Below, in pieces: positions 54,897 through 63,507 of a stretch of 64,000 nt of DNA. Within the stretch, counting starts at the first letter, position 1. Every line of letters begins with the position of its first letter. This DNA comes from Aquitalea denitrificans (lineage in GTDB: Bacteria > Pseudomonadota > Gammaproteobacteria > Burkholderiales > Chromobacteriaceae), in the NCBI RefSeq assembly GCF_009856625.1, contig NZ_CP047241.1, forward strand, positions 2,728,001-2,792,000, written 5' to 3'. Under the pieces are notes generated by a model. The model was not told where the DNA came from and made no database searches. It saw only the letters and a list, made by a program, of their open reading frames with translations. The translations under genes were made by a program, and so were the position numbers.

Positions 54897-55724
54897 TTAG
54901 CGTTGGGAGCTTGGCTGTTCTGGTTTGGCCTGCTGCAACCAGAGCAGCTCGGCCTCGGTAAATCCGGCGCAACGCCGGGCATCCAGATTGTAGCTGCCGC
55001 GATGGACGGTCAGGTCATGTTTGGCTAGCAGATCACTGAAGGTGGCCACCGGGTCCAGCTGGCGCTCACGGCACAGCCAGTGAAACCAGTGATTGCCCAC
55101 CTGCACATGGCCTATTTCATCCTGCAGGATAATGTCCAGAATGGCCACGCTGTCATGATCGCCAATATTCGCCAGCTTGCGTTTGAGCTCCGGGCTGGCA
55201 TCCAGCCCGCGCGCCTCCAGCACACGCGGCACCAATGCCATGCGCACCAGCACATCGTGATCGGTATGGTGGCAGATATCCCACAACCCGTTATGCGCCG
55301 GGAAATCACCATAGTTGTAGCCCAGTTGCTGCAGACGCTGCTGTAACAGCCGGAAGTGCCGGGCCTCTTCTGCGGCAATGCGCAGCCAGTCACCCACATA
55401 AGCATCCGGCATGTCGCGGAAGCGCCAGGCGGCATCCAAGGCCAGATTGACCGCATTGAATTCGATGTGGGCAATGGCGTGCAACATGGCCGGCTGCCCC
55501 AGTGGCGAGCCGGGACGCCGCCGCGGCACCTTGGTGGCATGCACCAGTTCCGGCCTTGGCGGGTGCCCCGCCACCGGCAAACGTGACAAAGGCGCATCCA
55601 GCCGTTGCAGTTGACCGCCCTGCCAGGCGGCATGAATGGCCTCGACTGCAACCAGCTTGGCAGTCACGTCACAGCTGCACAGTGCAGCTTCGATCTGCGG
55701 ATACAAGGAAGAAGGATTCATCAT
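54897..55724 (-). CDS. DUF455 ferritin-like domain protein
   Basis: 275-residue protein of the DUF455 family with a ferritin-like four-helix core. Di-iron ligand candidates follow the expected order: Glu/His in AHIEFNAVNLALD, EEARHF in the next helix, Glu in VLEARGLD, and DEIGHVQVG. The PRPxxPxLV-like linker (GHPPRPELVHATKVPRRRPGS) before the core is also typical. The reaction is not known; family members are relatives of tRNA hydroxylase MiaE-type oxygenases. Start at 55724 or the next ATG. Confidence 0.85.
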   Translation of the reverse strand: MMNPSSLYPQIEAALCSCDVTAKLVAVEAIHAAWQGGQLQRLDAPLSRLPVAGHPPRPELVHATKVPRRRPGSPLGQPAMLHAIAHIEFNAVNLALDAAWRFRDMPDAYVGDWLRIAAEEARHFRLLQQRLQQLGYNYGDFPAHNGLWDICHHTDHDVLVRMALVPRVLEARGLDASPELKRKLANIGDHDSVAILDIILQDEIGHVQVGNHWFHWLCRERQLDPVATFSDLLAKHDLTVHRGSYNLDARRCAGFTEAELLWLQQAKPEQPSSQR

Positions 55725-55915
55725 GGTGCAGCATTCTAACGGCTTGCACCGCTTTCAGGCGACCCGGTGCCCAATTGAGGGCAATATATGAATGCCACCA
55801 AGCAGCAGGGCGCTTCCCGCAAGCATGAAGCGTACATGGCAGCAGACAGCACAACGGCATCGTCGCCAACGCAGGCTTGATGCATAATGCTGGCATCTGC
55901 CACAGGGAGAACATC

Positions 55916-56359
55916 ATGCTGTTTAATTCCAGCCAACTCGGCACCGTAGAAGTGGATGAAAGCACCATCATCAATTTTGCCCAAGGCATCCCGGCCCTGG
56001 AAAACTGCACCCAGTTCAAGCTGTTCCATAATGCGGATAGTGATAATCCATCGGTATTCTGGATGCAGTCGCTGAACGATGCAGGCATCACCCTGAGTGT
56101 GACCCACCCGGCCCAACTGGGTGTGCGCTACGAAGTGGAACTGAGCGATGAAGAAGTTTCCCGGCTGGAACTGAGCAAACCGGAAGACGCAGTCATTCTG
56201 GTACTGCTGTATCAGGAACAATCCGAGTCCGAATCCCATCCTGCATTGGGTGAGCTGAAAGCCAATATCCGCAACCCGCTGATCATCAACCTGGCCAGCC
56301 GTCAGGGCCTGCAAAAAACCGGCCTGTCCTGCGACATCCTGATGCACAACCTCGCCTGA
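55916..56359 (+). CDS. fliW: Flagellar assembly factor FliW
   Basis: 147-residue FliW. The segments TVEVDESTIINFAQGIPALENCTQFKL, WMQSLNDAGITLSVTHP, VILVLLYQ and LKANIRNPLIINLASRQGLQ follow the family. FliW binds flagellin and assists filament assembly; in other bacteria it also sequesters CsrA. ATG 55916 has GGGAG upstream, and the open frame to 55877 is ignored. No other flagellar gene is nearby. Confidence 0.92.
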   Translation: MLFNSSQLGTVEVDESTIINFAQGIPALENCTQFKLFHNADSDNPSVFWMQSLNDAGITLSVTHPAQLGVRYEVELSDEEVSRLELSKPEDAVILVLLYQEQSESESHPALGELKANIRNPLIINLASRQGLQKTGLSCDILMHNLA

Positions 56360-56402
56360 TCCCGCCCGGCCCGGCCATTGCCGGGCCATTCTGGAGCGCC
56401 GC

Positions 56403-56984
56403 ATGCCCCAAGTCCCCCTGCCTCGCTGCCATTGGTGCGGCGACGACCCGCTGTATATTGCCTATCACGATGAAGAGTGGGGCCGCCCGCAGCACGATGA
56501 GCACAAGCTGTTCGAGATGCTGATTCTGGAAGGCGCACAAGCCGGCTTGTCGTGGATCACCATCCTGCGCAAGCGGGATGGCTATCGCCGGGCCTTTAAC
56601 GGTTTTGATCCGGTAAAAGTGGCGCAGATGAGCGAGGAGGACGTGGAGCGCCTGATGCTGGACAGCGGCATCGTACGTAACCGGCTGAAAATACGCAGCG
56701 CCATCCGCAATGCCAAGGTATTCCTGCAGTTGCAGCAACAGCATGGCAGCTTTGACCAGTGGCTATGGTCGCACACTGACGGTTGCAGCCTGGTGAATCA
56801 CTGGCAGTCACCTGCTGAATGCCCGGCCACGTCGGCACTATCGGATAACATCAGTCGGGAACTGAAAAAAGCAGGGATGAATTTTGTCGGCAGCACCGTA
56901 ATCTATGCCTATCTTCAGGCAACCGGCGTGATCAACGACCATCTGCAGGGCTGCCACCAGCACCCGCACTACACGCCCGCCTGA
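56403..56984 (+). CDS. tag: DNA-3-methyladenine glycosylase I
   Basis: 193-residue base-excision-repair enzyme that removes 3-methyladenine. It has the N-terminal zinc Cys region (RCHWCGDDPLYIAYHDEEWG), the catalytic Glu/Trp segment LEGAQAGLSWITILRKR, MNFVGSTVIYAYLQATGVINDH and the C-terminal His/Cys ligands (NDHLQGCHQHP). Closely placed 43 bp after fliW, possibly one transcript. Confidence 0.95.
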   Translation: MPQVPLPRCHWCGDDPLYIAYHDEEWGRPQHDEHKLFEMLILEGAQAGLSWITILRKRDGYRRAFNGFDPVKVAQMSEEDVERLMLDSGIVRNRLKIRSAIRNAKVFLQLQQQHGSFDQWLWSHTDGCSLVNHWQSPAECPATSALSDNISRELKKAGMNFVGSTVIYAYLQATGVINDHLQGCHQHPHYTPA

Positions 56985-56986
56985 AA

Positions 56987-57244
56987 TCAGGCCTGACAGG
57001 TATCGAATACCACGGTGTGCAACAGGCCATCAGCCGAATGAAACGGGTGGGCGCTTACCAACTCGTCCTCCTGGCAGAATGCCATCATGCGCCAGCCATG
57101 AATCAGCTCGCGCACCTCCTCTTCCGACCACGGCCCTTCCTGACGGTCCGGCACCAGTGCCGACAGTTCGCGGCACAAGGCATGCAGCCGGTCGGGCATG
57201 GCCAGTTGCTGTAAGGTAAAAATCAGGGGCTTGACCTGAGGCAT
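56987..57244 (-). CDS. Hypothetical small protein
   Basis: 85-residue soluble protein (MPQVKPLIFTLQQLAMPDRLH...) with a mixed helical N-terminal half, an acidic middle (GPWSEEEVRELIHGWRMM) and a C-terminal strand (HTVVFDTCQA). It converges on tag with only 2 bp between the stops. No family recognised. Composition is protein-like, so it is probably real. Confidence 0.6.
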   Translation of the reverse strand: MPQVKPLIFTLQQLAMPDRLHALCRELSALVPDRQEGPWSEEEVRELIHGWRMMAFCQEDELVSAHPFHSADGLLHTVVFDTCQA

Positions 57245-57376
57245 GTATAGCCTTTCCCCGGAACGGGTATACGGTGAGCAGCCATCATTTCACGCTTTAT
57301 TGATCAAATCCAGTTAAAAGACTATTCGTAAAAATCTTTTACTTCTGTCCGTGCAAAACTGCAACGCTGCCAATAA

Positions 57377-57406
57377 AAAAGGACCACCCGTGACGGATGG
57401 TCCTTT
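57377..57406 (-). terminator. Terminator after SNF transporter gene
   Basis: AAGGACCACCCG / CGGATGGTCCTT, paired except for one C-A mismatch. On the minus strand it is followed by TTTTT, ~35 bp after the transporter's stop. Confidence 0.8.
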
Positions 57407-57439
57407 TGCGTGCCGTAAAGCTGGCAGGCCGATGCAGGC

Positions 57440-58828
57440 TCAGAACAACTTCAAGCCCTTGAGCATCACCACCAGAATCAGCAGCGGTGACACAAAGCGC
57501 ACCACCACCAGCAACACGCGCACCAGGCCCTCGTTGTGCAGCTGGCCTTCATTGGACAAGGCCGACTTCAGGCGATCAAAGCCCCACACCCAGCCCACGA
57601 ACAGGCATAGGAAAATACCACCCAGCGGCATCAGGATGTTGGAAGTAACGAAGTCGAACAGGTCGAACATGGTCATGCCAAACAGCTTGAAGTCAGCCAT
57701 GGTGCTGTTGGACAAGGCACACGTCGCCCCGAACAGCGCCAGCACCAGCAGATTGATCACCGTGGCCTTGGGGCGGCTGATACTGAAGCGCTCGCTCAAT
57801 ACCGAAACCGGCACTTCCAGAATCGACAGCATGGCACCGGTAGAGGCAATGGCTGCCAGGATGAAGAAGGCCACCATGAACAGCTGCCCCATGGGCATGC
57901 TGGCAAATACCGCCGGAATGGTAATGAACAACAGCGAGGGGCCGGCTTCCGGCTTGAAACCGAAGGCAAACACCGCCGGGAAAATGGCAATGCCGGCCAG
58001 CATGGAAACAAACAGGTCGGCACACATCACCCGCAGGGTAGTGGCCGGAATGTTCTGATCATCGCGGAAGTAACTGCCATAAGTCATCATGGTGCCCATG
58101 CCAATGGACAGCTTGAAAAATGCCAGGCCCACAGCAGTCAGCACTACACCAGCGGTAATCTTGGAAAAATCAGGTGTAAACAGGAAGCTCACCCCCTGCA
58201 TGGCACCCGGCAGCATCAGGCTGCGCACACCAATCACCACCAGCAACAAAAACAGCACCGGCATCAGCTTTTTGGTAACAGCCTCAATACCCTTGGCCAC
58301 GCCCATCAGCAAAATGCCACCAATCAGCGCCAATACCAGCCATTGCCACAGCAGTGACTGCACTGGATCGGCAATCAGCTTGCCAAATGCCGATGAGGTT
58401 ACTTGCGGATTACTGGACAAAATTCCACCACCGATAGCCTTGAACACATAGGCGAACACCCAGGCAGCGACTTCGGAATAGAAAGCCATGATCAGGAAAG
58501 CCGACAACACGCCAAAAGCGCTGATCAGCCACCACGGCTGGCCGGCAGGTGCCAGCTTCTTCAGTGCCGTCACCGCGTCGGACTTGGCCCGACGCCCCAG
58601 CATGATTTCGGAAATCATCACCGGCAGGCCCACCAGCAAGGTGGCGCAAACGTAGACGATAAGGAAACCGGCACCGCCATTGGTACCGGTCAGGTAGGGA
58701 AACTTCCAGATATTGCCAAGGCCTACGGCCGAGCCCAGCGTTGCTGCCAGCACACCAAAGCTGGAGGTAAAACCGTCACGCGCCTTGCCGGCACCTGCGG
58801 AAGCCGAGGATCTGCTGTCCTGTTTCAT
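57440..58828 (-). CDS. Sodium-dependent transporter, SNF (NSS) family
   Basis: 462-residue inner-membrane symporter with about eleven helices. The signature TLGSAVGLGNIWKFPYLTGTNGGAGF in helix 1 carries the sodium and substrate site. GMGTMMTYGSYFRDDQNIP and SILEVPVSVLSERFSISR are further family segments. NSS proteins use Na+ to import amino acids; the substrate cannot be read from sequence. ATG 58828 is chosen because GAGAGAGC lies just upstream; the frame opens at 58861. Confidence 0.92.
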   Translation of the reverse strand: MKQDSRSSASAGAGKARDGFTSSFGVLAATLGSAVGLGNIWKFPYLTGTNGGAGFLIVYVCATLLVGLPVMISEIMLGRRAKSDAVTALKKLAPAGQPWWLISAFGVLSAFLIMAFYSEVAAWVFAYVFKAIGGGILSSNPQVTSSAFGKLIADPVQSLLWQWLVLALIGGILLMGVAKGIEAVTKKLMPVLFLLLVVIGVRSLMLPGAMQGVSFLFTPDFSKITAGVVLTAVGLAFFKLSIGMGTMMTYGSYFRDDQNIPATTLRVMCADLFVSMLAGIAIFPAVFAFGFKPEAGPSLLFITIPAVFASMPMGQLFMVAFFILAAIASTGAMLSILEVPVSVLSERFSISRPKATVINLLVLALFGATCALSNSTMADFKLFGMTMFDLFDFVTSNILMPLGGIFLCLFVGWVWGFDRLKSALSNEGQLHNEGLVRVLLVVVRFVSPLLILVVMLKGLKLF

Positions 58829-58951
58829 TTGCTCTCTCATCACGACAAAATTCAAGCCCACTCAAGCGATAACCTGAACGGGTGCCACGGATTCCGGGGT
58901 CACCGGAGCGGCGATTCTGAAGTGATTTGCCAGACCATGCAAAATTATTTG

Positions 58952-60133
58952 TCAGGCCGGATCCTGCACGCGACACAACTCGTCAGTCAGCCGGGCCAGC
59001 CAGTCAAAACAGGCAAGCAGTTGACTCTCCTCAATAAATTCATCCGGGCGATGTGCCTGCTCGATAGAACCCGGCCCCAGCACCACGCAAGGTATTCCGG
59101 CAGCATGGAAGACACCGGCTTCCGTGGTGTAGGCAACACCATCACCGCCGTGGCAGGCGCACAGCTTTTCCACATAATGCAGTACCTCGCTGTCCGGCGT
59201 GGCCTCAAAGGCCGGGCAGTACACGCGGGGGGCGATGCTGATATCGGCTTCGGCAGCCACCTGGCGCATTTCCAGCAACAGATTATCGGCATAATCCCGC
59301 ACCGAATCGACAAAGCGTTGCGGATCATCTCCGGGCAGCCAGCGGCATTCGAAAGTGAACTCGCAATCCTTGGGGACGATATTGTTGGCGGTACCGCCGT
59401 GAATGGTGCCGGTTTGCAGCGTGGTAAACGGCACATCATATAAAGGCTGGTGGTGGCCAAAGGAAGCCTCGGTATCCGCCAGCCTGCGCACATGGGTAAT
59501 CAGCCGCGCGGCGTATTCGATGGCATTGACCCCTTGCGGTGTCAGCGATGAATGCGCGGCCCGCCCCTGTACATGGCAGTGATAGTGGGCAATGCCCTTG
59601 TGCGCAATCACCGGTCGCATCGAAGTAGGCTCACCGATAATGCAACCAGCCACAGCCACCTTGTCCTGCAGCAGGCCATCTATCAAGCGCGGCACACCCA
59701 GACAGCCGACTTCCTCATCATAAGACAGCGCAATGCCTAAGCCCTGTCGCAAACGCCCCTGTCCCTCCAGCGCAACCCAGTGCGGCACATGAGACAACAC
59801 GCAGGCAATAAAGCCCTTCATGTCCGCAGAGCCCCGTCCATACCAGCGGCCATCACCCTTGTCGGTCAGCTCGAACGGTGGCGACGTCCACGCCTGGCCA
59901 TCAACCGGCACCACATCGGTATGGCCCGACAGCAACAGCAGCGGCTGATCAGCAGAGCCGATACGGGCAAACAGATTGGCCTTGCTTCCTTCGTCATTCA
60001 GCGTGAGCTGGCATGACACGCCGTAAGCAGCAAGGTACTGCTTGACCCAGTCGATCAGCTCCAGATTGGAATGGCGGCTGGTGGTATCGAACGCCACCAG
60101 CGTACGCAGCAGGGAAAGGTAGGAAGAAGACAT
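58952..60133 (-). CDS. argE: Acetylornithine deacetylase
   Basis: 393-residue M20-family zinc hydrolase producing ornithine from N-acetylornithine in arginine synthesis. Metal and catalytic residues are visible: His in LLSGHTDVVP, Asp in GRGSADMKGF, catalytic Glu pair in ALSYDEEVGCLG, and later HxSLTPQGVNAIEYA of the dimer domain. ATG 60133 (SSSYLSLLRTLVAFDTTSR) fits the family's start; the frame open to 60274 overlaps the 4.5S RNA promoter side and is ignored. Succinyl-diaminopimelate desuccinylase is less likely given GIAHYHCHV-type ArgE features. Confidence 0.92.
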   Translation of the reverse strand: MSSSYLSLLRTLVAFDTTSRHSNLELIDWVKQYLAAYGVSCQLTLNDEGSKANLFARIGSADQPLLLLSGHTDVVPVDGQAWTSPPFELTDKGDGRWYGRGSADMKGFIACVLSHVPHWVALEGQGRLRQGLGIALSYDEEVGCLGVPRLIDGLLQDKVAVAGCIIGEPTSMRPVIAHKGIAHYHCHVQGRAAHSSLTPQGVNAIEYAARLITHVRRLADTEASFGHHQPLYDVPFTTLQTGTIHGGTANNIVPKDCEFTFECRWLPGDDPQRFVDSVRDYADNLLLEMRQVAAEADISIAPRVYCPAFEATPDSEVLHYVEKLCACHGGDGVAYTTEAGVFHAAGIPCVVLGPGSIEQAHRPDEFIEESQLLACFDWLARLTDELCRVQDPA

Positions 60134-60267
60134 GGCGCAATCCTGTAGACAAATGCGGTATAAGGCGAAGTCTGCCCCGACTGCCCGGCAGACGGCAATA
60201 TGCCGTACACAAAAATGCGGGTGCACGTACCTCATCGGGCCTGAACGGCGATGCCGGCATATCCCGC

Positions 60268-60296
60268 TTGGCAAACAGAATGAAACCCGCTATTAT
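60268..60296 (+). promoter_or_regulatory. Promoter of 4.5S RNA
   Basis: -35 TTGGCA (60268-60273), exactly 17 bp, then -10 TATTAT (60291-60296). This is one of the best sigma-70 pairs in the window. Initiation is expected at about 60303, right before the RNA. Confidence 0.8.
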
Positions 60297-60308
60297 TCGC
60301 ACTCTTCT

Positions 60309-60410
60309 ACGGCGGGTCTCCTCGCATTGTACGGTAGCAAACCTGGTCAGGTCCGGAAGGAAGCAGCCATAGTTACTTAGTGCAAGTGCCGAGGGTCAGG
60401 CTCGCCACCC
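60309..60410 (+). ncRNA. ffs: 4.5S RNA of the signal recognition particle
   Basis: Short bacterial SRP RNA. The invariant apical core GGTCAGGTCCGGAAGGAAGC (60343-60366 region) is present with its partner strand CAGCC. The flanks form the long hairpin (GGCGGGTCTCCTCGCA... against TGC...GAGGGTCAGGCTCGCC). It binds Ffh to target membrane proteins. The ends are estimated from the pairing GGCG (60311-60314) / CGCC (60403-60406). Confidence 0.95.
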
Positions 60411-60417
60411 CCCCCCC
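60408..60417 (+). repeat. C10 homopolymer just after ffs
   Basis: Ten consecutive C residues directly follow the base-pairing end of the 4.5S RNA. The exact length could be a sequencing artefact or vary naturally. Confidence 0.7.
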
Positions 60418-60607
60418 TCTTAGCTTTTCCATCATCTGTGTACATGTTTACGACATGCAGCTACCATTTTTCGGCCAAATGGGATTCATTCCATTGTATT
60501 CATAGATAAGAATACGCTAACATAGCAGTCATGCGTGTGTAATCCATCATGGAACTTAATGATTTTTTTCAAATCTGATTATTCCTTATGGATTTTCTTT
60601 GCTATTT

Positions 60608-60631
60608 TTAGGACATAGGGCAGTGTCCTAA
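60608..60631. promoter_or_regulatory. Inverted repeat upstream of XRE regulator gene
   Basis: TTAGGACA (60608-60615) and TGTCCTAA (60624-60631) form a perfect 8-bp inverted repeat with an 8-base centre, 54 bp before the start codon. A TACAAT hexamer at 60650-60655 could be the -10, placing the palindrome over the -35 zone as an autorepression operator. Confidence 0.6.
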
Positions 60632-60684
60632 GCCAAAACAATAATTCAATACAATACTGTTTAGCCTTTTAAGAGGAACAACCC

Positions 60685-61008
60685 ATGAAACTCTTTGAAA
60701 AAATCACCAATCCGCGTGAAATCCGTCGCAAGCTCGGCCTCAACCAGCAGGAATTCTGGAGCCGCATCGGCGTAACCCAGTCTGGCGGCTCCCGCTATGA
60801 AAGCGGTCGCAACATGCCCAAACCAGTACGCGAACTGCTACGTCTGGTTCACGTCGAGCAGATCGACCTGTCCAAGGTACGCCGCGAAGACTTCGAAATC
60901 GTCGAGTATCTGAAGGAAACCCACCCTGACCTGTACAAGAGCCTGCGCAAGGCAGTACGTGCCAAGATGGAAGCCCAGGAAGGCAGCAGCGAAGCCACCG
61001 CAAGCTGA
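60685..61008 (+). CDS. XRE-like helix-turn-helix regulator
   Basis: 107-residue protein with a helix-turn-helix (NPREIRRKLGLNQQEFWSRIGVTQSGGSRYESGRNMPKPVRELLRLV) in its first 60 residues. A charged C-terminal helix follows (REDFEIVEYLKETHPDLYKSLRKAVRAKMEAQ). GAGG lies ten bases before the ATG. It stands alone with a palindrome before it and a 14-bp-stem terminator after it, so simple autoregulation is likely. Targets are unknown. Confidence 0.85.
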   Translation: MKLFEKITNPREIRRKLGLNQQEFWSRIGVTQSGGSRYESGRNMPKPVRELLRLVHVEQIDLSKVRREDFEIVEYLKETHPDLYKSLRKAVRAKMEAQEGSSEATAS

Positions 61009-61028
61009 TTGTCCTTTTGTGGGCCTGA

Positions 61029-61072
61029 GGGCAGCAGCGCTCATCATGCATGGCGAGCGCTGCTGCCCTTTA
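61029..61072 (+). terminator. Terminator after XRE regulator gene
   Basis: Fourteen-base perfect stem GGGCAGCAGCGCTC (61029-61042) / GAGCGCTGCTGCCC (61055-61068), then TTTA. Confidence 0.85.
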
Positions 61073-61114
61073 CTCATACCTGCCCGACTGCCAGCACAGA
61101 CCGGGCCACCCGGT

Positions 61115-61564
61115 TTACTCGCCGGCGTTACGCACCAGCAACACCGGTACATCTGCCTGCTTGAGCAGTCCCTCGGCGACACTACCCATCAGGATGTGCA
61201 TCAAACCGCTCCAGCCGTGGGTTCCCATCACCACCAGGTCCGCACCCCAACTATTGGCATCATCCAGCAGCACCGAGGCAATCTTGTCGCCCCAACTTTC
61301 CAGAATCTTCACTTCCGGAGTCAGCCCCGCAGCCACCGCCTGCGCCTGAGCCTGCCCCAATACCTGCTCGCCAGCCTGCTTGATGGACTTTTGCAATTCT
61401 GCCGCATCCAGGAATTCGGTACCGCCCCAGCCAAACTGGGCCAGATCCACCACGTGCACCAGCCGGATGGTGCTGTTCATGCTCTTGGCCAGCCGACATG
61501 CTTCAGCCAGTGCAAGGTTGGAAGTGTCGCTGTCATCCACCGGCACGAAAATGCGTTGGTACAT
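61115..61564 (-). CDS. Universal stress protein, UspA family
   Basis: 149-residue nucleotide-binding stress protein. It starts MYQRIFVPVDDSDTS and ends with the ATP-binding pattern GTHGWSGLMHILMGSVAEGLL (G2xG9xGS), so it belongs to the ATP-binding subgroup. AAGGAGAGGG precedes ATG 61564; the frame opens at 61597. Single gene. Confidence 0.93.
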   Translation of the reverse strand: MYQRIFVPVDDSDTSNLALAEACRLAKSMNSTIRLVHVVDLAQFGWGGTEFLDAAELQKSIKQAGEQVLGQAQAQAVAAGLTPEVKILESWGDKIASVLLDDANSWGADLVVMGTHGWSGLMHILMGSVAEGLLKQADVPVLLVRNAGE

Positions 61565-61682
61565 AACCCTCTCCTTGTGTGTGTTGCTACTATGCATTCA
61601 GTCTATCAAACCATGCCTGCCAGCGGTTGATACAGATTAAGACAGTCGATTAGACTGAAAGTCATTTTATTCAGGTGAAATC

Positions 61683-62108
61683 ATGGCCCGTATCAAGATT
61701 GCCCTTCCCGAGCAGTTCATCTATCAGACCAGCATGGACGTCCGCATCGGCGATATCAACTACGGCGGCCACATGGCCAACGATGCCATTTTGCGGCTGG
61801 CACACGAAGCGCGCTTGCGCTGGCTCAAGAGCATGGGCTACAGCGAACTGGATGTCGAGGGTGTTGGCATTATCATGGCAGATGCTGCGGTAATGTACCG
61901 GGCCGAGGCCTTTCATGGCGACAGTCTGCTATTCAAGCTGGGTGTATGCGACTCCAACAAATATGGGCTGGATATCGTCTACCAGGCAATCGATGGCAAC
62001 AGCGGCAAAGAAGTGGCAAGATTAAAGACGGGAATCGTCTTTTTCGACTACCAGACCCGCCAGGTGGCAGTCATGCCACCGGCCTTCGTCACAAGACTCA
62101 ATCAATAA
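61683..62108 (+). CDS. Hotdog-fold thioesterase (4HBT/YbgC-like)
   Basis: 141-residue acyl-CoA thioesterase-like protein. The active-site helix start DVRIGDINYGGHMANDAILRLAHEARLRW has Asp/Asn and the GGH typical of the 4-hydroxybenzoyl-CoA thioesterase family. The next strands (DAAVMYRAEAFHGDSLLFKL) are also characteristic. Substrate is unknown. The TerB-like gene starts 17 bp after it, so the pair may be an operon. Confidence 0.85.
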   Translation: MARIKIALPEQFIYQTSMDVRIGDINYGGHMANDAILRLAHEARLRWLKSMGYSELDVEGVGIIMADAAVMYRAEAFHGDSLLFKLGVCDSNKYGLDIVYQAIDGNSGKEVARLKTGIVFFDYQTRQVAVMPPAFVTRLNQ

Positions 62109-62125
62109 CAACAGGGGATTCCGTG

Positions 62126-62539
62126 ATGCGTCCATATCCAATCAACAGTCCACAGGCTATTGCCCGTTTGCTGGCAATGTTCATGATTTCCGATGGCAAT
62201 ATGGATCCGCGCGAGCTGGACTTGCTGGAAGACGTCAACGTCTACGACCTCATCAACCTGCCTCGCAAACAGTTTGCCCAGGTCCTGGTCGACTACTGTG
62301 ACGACATTTCGGATGAAGCAGAACAGGATGGCACCATCCATCTGCTGGACACCGACCGCATCGAAGCCATGCTGGCGGAAGTTACCGACCCGAACAAACG
62401 CATTCTCACCTGCGTGCTGGCCATGGATATCAGCAAGTCCGATGGCACTATCAGCGATCCAGAAATCGTCCTGCTGCGCCACATGATGAAAGAGTGGAAT
62501 ATCAGCCTGGAAGACCTGGAACGCCAGTTCGTGCGCTAA
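62126..62539 (+). CDS. TerB-like helical protein
   Basis: 137-residue acidic, all-helical protein. Segments LLAMFMISDGNMDPRELDLLED and ILTCVLAMDISKSDGTISDPEIVLLRHMMKEWNI recall the TerB/DjlA-type repeat, in which acidic loops bind metal. The ORF is open further back but ATG 62126 (or the GTG directly before) follows AGGGGATTCC. Function not known; tellurite resistance should not be assumed. Confidence 0.7.
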   Translation: MRPYPINSPQAIARLLAMFMISDGNMDPRELDLLEDVNVYDLINLPRKQFAQVLVDYCDDISDEAEQDGTIHLLDTDRIEAMLAEVTDPNKRILTCVLAMDISKSDGTISDPEIVLLRHMMKEWNISLEDLERQFVR

Positions 62540-62596
62540 AACCACAGGCTCCGGATTCACGGCACGAGGGCTGTGAACCATGCTCCCGGCAGTATG

Positions 62597-62626
62597 AAAG
62601 CCGCCCCGGCTGCCCGCGGCGGCTTT
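62597..62626 (+). terminator. Terminator after TerB-like gene
   Basis: AAAGCCGCC (62597-62605) / GGCGGCTTT (62618-62626). It lies 30 bp before the MoxR ATPase gene; there is no long T-run, so read-through is possible. Confidence 0.75.
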
Positions 62627-62655
62627 AGTATTTGATAACAACAGGGCTAACCCAC

Positions 62656-63507
62656 ATGAACACACGCTTTAGCGGCAGCACACACTACGTTGCCACCGAC
62701 GACCTGATGATGGCAGTGAATGCCGCCATTACCCTGCAGCGCCCGCTACTGGTCAAGGGCGAACCCGGTACCGGCAAGACCATGCTGGCCGAAGAAATTG
62801 CCGCCAGCCTGGGACGCCAGTTGATCATCTGGCCGATCAAGTCCACCACCAAGGCCCAACACGGCCTGTATGAATACGATGCGGTATCGCGCCTGCGCGA
62901 TTCGCAACTGGGCGATGCCAAAGTCCATGACATCAGCAACTACATCATAAAGGGCCAGCTGTGGCAGGCATTCGAGGCGGATACCGCGCCGGTGCTGCTG
63001 ATTGATGAAATCGACAAGGCCGATATCGAATTCCCCAACGACCTGCTGCGCGAGCTGGACCAGATGGAATTCTTCGTGCACGAAACCCAGCAGTTCGTGC
63101 GCGCCAGACAGCGCCCCATCATCATCATTACCTCGAACAATGAAAAGGAGCTGCCGGACGCCTTTCTGCGCCGCTGCTTCTTCCACTACATCCGCTTCCC
63201 GGAGCGGGAAACCATGCAGGCCATCATCGACGTGCACTACCCCGGCTTGCAACAGCAACTGGTGGCGCAGGCACTGGAAGTATTCTTTGCCATCCGCGAA
63301 TTGCCGGGGCTGAAAAAGAAACCCACTACCTCGGAACTGCTGGACTGGCTAAAGCTACTGGGTAGCGAAGGCATAGACAGCGATGAGCTGGCACAAGGCC
63401 ACGGCAATGCCAGCCTGCCGCCTCTGGCCGGGGCATTGCTGAAAAACGAGCAGGACATCTCCTTGTTCGAGCGACTGGCCAATATGGCCAGACTGCGCCG
63501 TGGCTGA
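62656..63507 (+). CDS. MoxR-family AAA+ ATPase
   Basis: 283-residue AAA+ ATPase. Walker A is GEPGTGKTM (~residue 42), Walker B VLLIDEIDKAD (~residue 113), sensor 1 IIITSNNEKELP and sensor/arginine finger DAFLRRCFFHYIRFP. MoxR ATPases act as chaperones for cofactor insertion or complex assembly, usually with a VWA-domain partner. Here the next gene is xerC, overlapping by 8 bp, and no VWA gene follows inside the window. Confidence 0.92.
   Translation: MNTRFSGSTHYVATDDLMMAVNAAITLQRPLLVKGEPGTGKTMLAEEIAASLGRQLIIWPIKSTTKAQHGLYEYDAVSRLRDSQLGDAKVHDISNYIIKGQLWQAFEADTAPVLLIDEIDKADIEFPNDLLRELDQMEFFVHETQQFVRARQRPIIIITSNNEKELPDAFLRRCFFHYIRFPERETMQAIIDVHYPGLQQQLVAQALEVFFAIRELPGLKKKPTTSELLDWLKLLGSEGIDSDELAQGHGNASLPPLAGALLKNEQDISLFERLANMARLRRG

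Noticed and set aside
54508..54972. 154-residue minus-strand frame overlapping the small membrane protein
   Set aside because: Poor composition after residue 70. The 54540-54752 frame has the better ribosome site and clear membrane helices.
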